Shown here one piece after another: positions 62,700 to 64,000 of a DNA stretch of 64,000 bases. The stretch comes from Rhinopithecus roxellana (Eukaryota; Chordata; Mammalia; Primates; Cercopithecidae): positions 89,161,295 through 89,225,294 of the forward strand of contig NC_044560.1 in NCBI RefSeq assembly GCF_007565055.1, given 5' to 3'. The notes under the pieces were generated by a model. That model had not been told where the DNA came from. It saw nothing but the letters and a program-made list of their open reading frames with translations, and did not search any database. How positions within the stretch are numbered: the first letter of the stretch is position 1; every line of letters starts with the position of its first letter. Position numbers and translations under genes: made by a program.

Positions 62700-64000
62700 A
62701 AATGGAAGCCATTAGATCAGCCTCTACCTAGAAAAATAGTAAATGAGAAAACAATATCACATCCCTGGAGGGATTGCAGAGATTAGTGCCACCATCAAGG
62801 ACTTGAAAGACATAGGGGTGTCTTTCAACACATGTCCATTCAGTTCTCCCATGTGACCTGTGCAGAAGACAGATGGATCTTGGAGAATGACAGTGGATTA
62901 AATTTAACCAAGTGGTGACTCCAGTTGCAGCTGCTTGTACCAGATGTGGTTTCATCAGTTGAGCAAATTAACACACCTCCTGGTATCTGGTATGCAGCCA
63001 TTGACTCGGCAAACGCCTTTCTCCATTCCTGTCCATAAGGCCCAACAGAAGCAATTTGCCTTCAGCTGGCAAGGCCAGGAATATGCCTTTACTGTCTTAT
63101 CTCAAGGGTATATCAACTTTCCCACTTTGTGTCATAATCTTATTCGGAGAGACCTTGATTGCTGTTTTGCTTCTGCAAGATATCACACTGGTCCATTACA
63201 TTGATGACGTTATGCTGATTGGATCCAGTGAGCAAGAAGTAGCAAACACACTGGAGTTATTGGTGAGACATTTATGTGCCCCAGGATGGGAAATAAATCC
63301 GACTAAAATTCAGGGATCTTCTACCTCAGGAAAATTTCTAGGGGTCCAGTAGTGTGGGGCCTGTCGAGATACTCCTTCTAAGGTGAAGGATAAGTTACTG
63401 CATTTGGCCCCTCCTACAACCAAGAAAGAGGCACAATGCCTAGTGGGCCTATTTGGATTTTGAAGGCAACACATTCCTCATTTGGGTATGTTACTCCAGC
63501 CCATTTATTGAGTGACCTGAAAGGCTGCCAGTTTTAAGTGGGGTCCAGAACAGGAGAAGGCTCTGCAATAGTTCCAGGCTGGTGTGCAAGTTGCTCTGCC
63601 ACTCGGACCACAGGACCCAGCAGATCCAATGGTGCTCCAGGTGTCAGTGGCAGATAGGGATGCTATTTGGAGCCTTTGGCAGACCCCCATAGGTGAATCA
63701 CAGAGGAAGCCTCTAGGAGTTTGGGGCAAAGCCCTGCCATCTTCTTCAGATAACTACTCTCCTTTTGACAGACAGCTCTTGGCCTGTTACTGGGCTTTGA
63801 TGGAAATTGAACGTTTGACTATGGAACATCAAGTCACCATGGGACCTGAACTGCCTATCATGAACTGGGTGCTGACCCATGGAGCCATAAAATGGGTCGT
63901 GCACAGCAGCATTCCATCATCAAATGGAAGTGGTGTATATGTGATCAGTCTCGAGCAGTTCCTGAAGGCACAAGTAAGTTACATGAGGAAGTGGCTCAAA
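62700..64000 (+). pseudogene. pol: ERV-L pol pseudogene (reverse transcriptase, start of RNase H), runs off the edge
   Basis: Pol copies viral RNA to DNA. Reverse-transcriptase remains extend from about 62700. One frame (62935-63204) reads KQFAFSWQGQEYAFTVLSQG, typical of the RT fingers/palm. A different frame (63056-63352) holds the catalytic palm motif YIDD at 63197-63208, followed by LIGSSEQEVANTLELL. A frameshift must therefore lie between them, around 63160-63190. Several stops precede (62520-62900). From about 63760, LLACYWALMEIERLTMEH resembles the RT/RNase H connection. The element continues past the window, so RNase H, integrase and the dUTPase typical of ERV-L cannot be judged. Confidence 0.85.

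Noticed and set aside
1..64000. CRISPR arrays, tRNA or rRNA genes, bacterial-type operons
   Set aside because: None was seen. Regular short repeats here are microsatellites and minisatellites, and the tRNA-related sequences are MIR SINE heads.

Overview
The window is primate nuclear DNA. It is dense in Alu, MIR, L2, old L1 and ERV-L type retroelements, with CA/TG microsatellites and no bacterial or compact-genome signals. One young AluY (16451-16754) carries the diagnostic variant GAGATCCAGCCACTGCAC and a CTAGCCGGGCGA stretch typical of Old World monkey AluY subfamilies rather than human AluY. A cercopithecine (macaque, baboon or vervet type) is therefore the best guess. I found no supported protein-coding exon of a host gene: open frames on both strands are short, overlap repeats, or are by-products of simple repeats. 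The window reads as intergenic or intronic.

Layout. 0-9 kb: two Alus, L2 and MIR relics, a TG-rich tract holding a hairpin, and an old L1 split by an L2. 9.2-11 kb: repeat-free AT-rich blocks that look like conserved non-coding DNA. 11-27 kb: Alu/L2/MIR mosaic, the monkey-type AluY, an old LTR and a 2.2-kb plus-strand L1. 27-31.6 kb: mostly unique DNA with two POU/octamer motif clusters. 31.8-41 kb: Alus including a compound Alu-in-Alu with an internal inversion, a MADE1 mariner MITE, a primate L1 tail, a bZIP-site dyad and three consecutive hAT MITEs. 41-48 kb: mainly unique DNA. 49.5-55.6 kb: a small isolated CpG island beside a GGAGA polypurine tract, two unrelated ~100-bp paralogous duplications, and a palindrome-bearing conserved-looking block. 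56-60 kb: L2 broken by a minus-strand LTR and an Alu, then a plus-strand ERV-L-like LTR with partial interior. 60.05-64 kb: the 5' portion of an ERV-L (HERV-L type) provirus with an MLT2A-like LTR, leucine-type primer site, and gag, protease and reverse transcriptase pseudogenes that run off the right edge.

The genes here do not form a pathway. The only protein-related content is dead retroelement reading frames. The most unexpected items are the two local duplications in the CpG-island neighbourhood (49996-50095 with 51749-51853, and 52431-52532 with 54667-54768), which match no repeat family I recognise. The octamer palindrome cluster at 31.43 kb is the strongest candidate regulatory site. 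Repeat names are from recognition of consensus features, not from a database search, and edges of MIR/L2 fragments are approximate.
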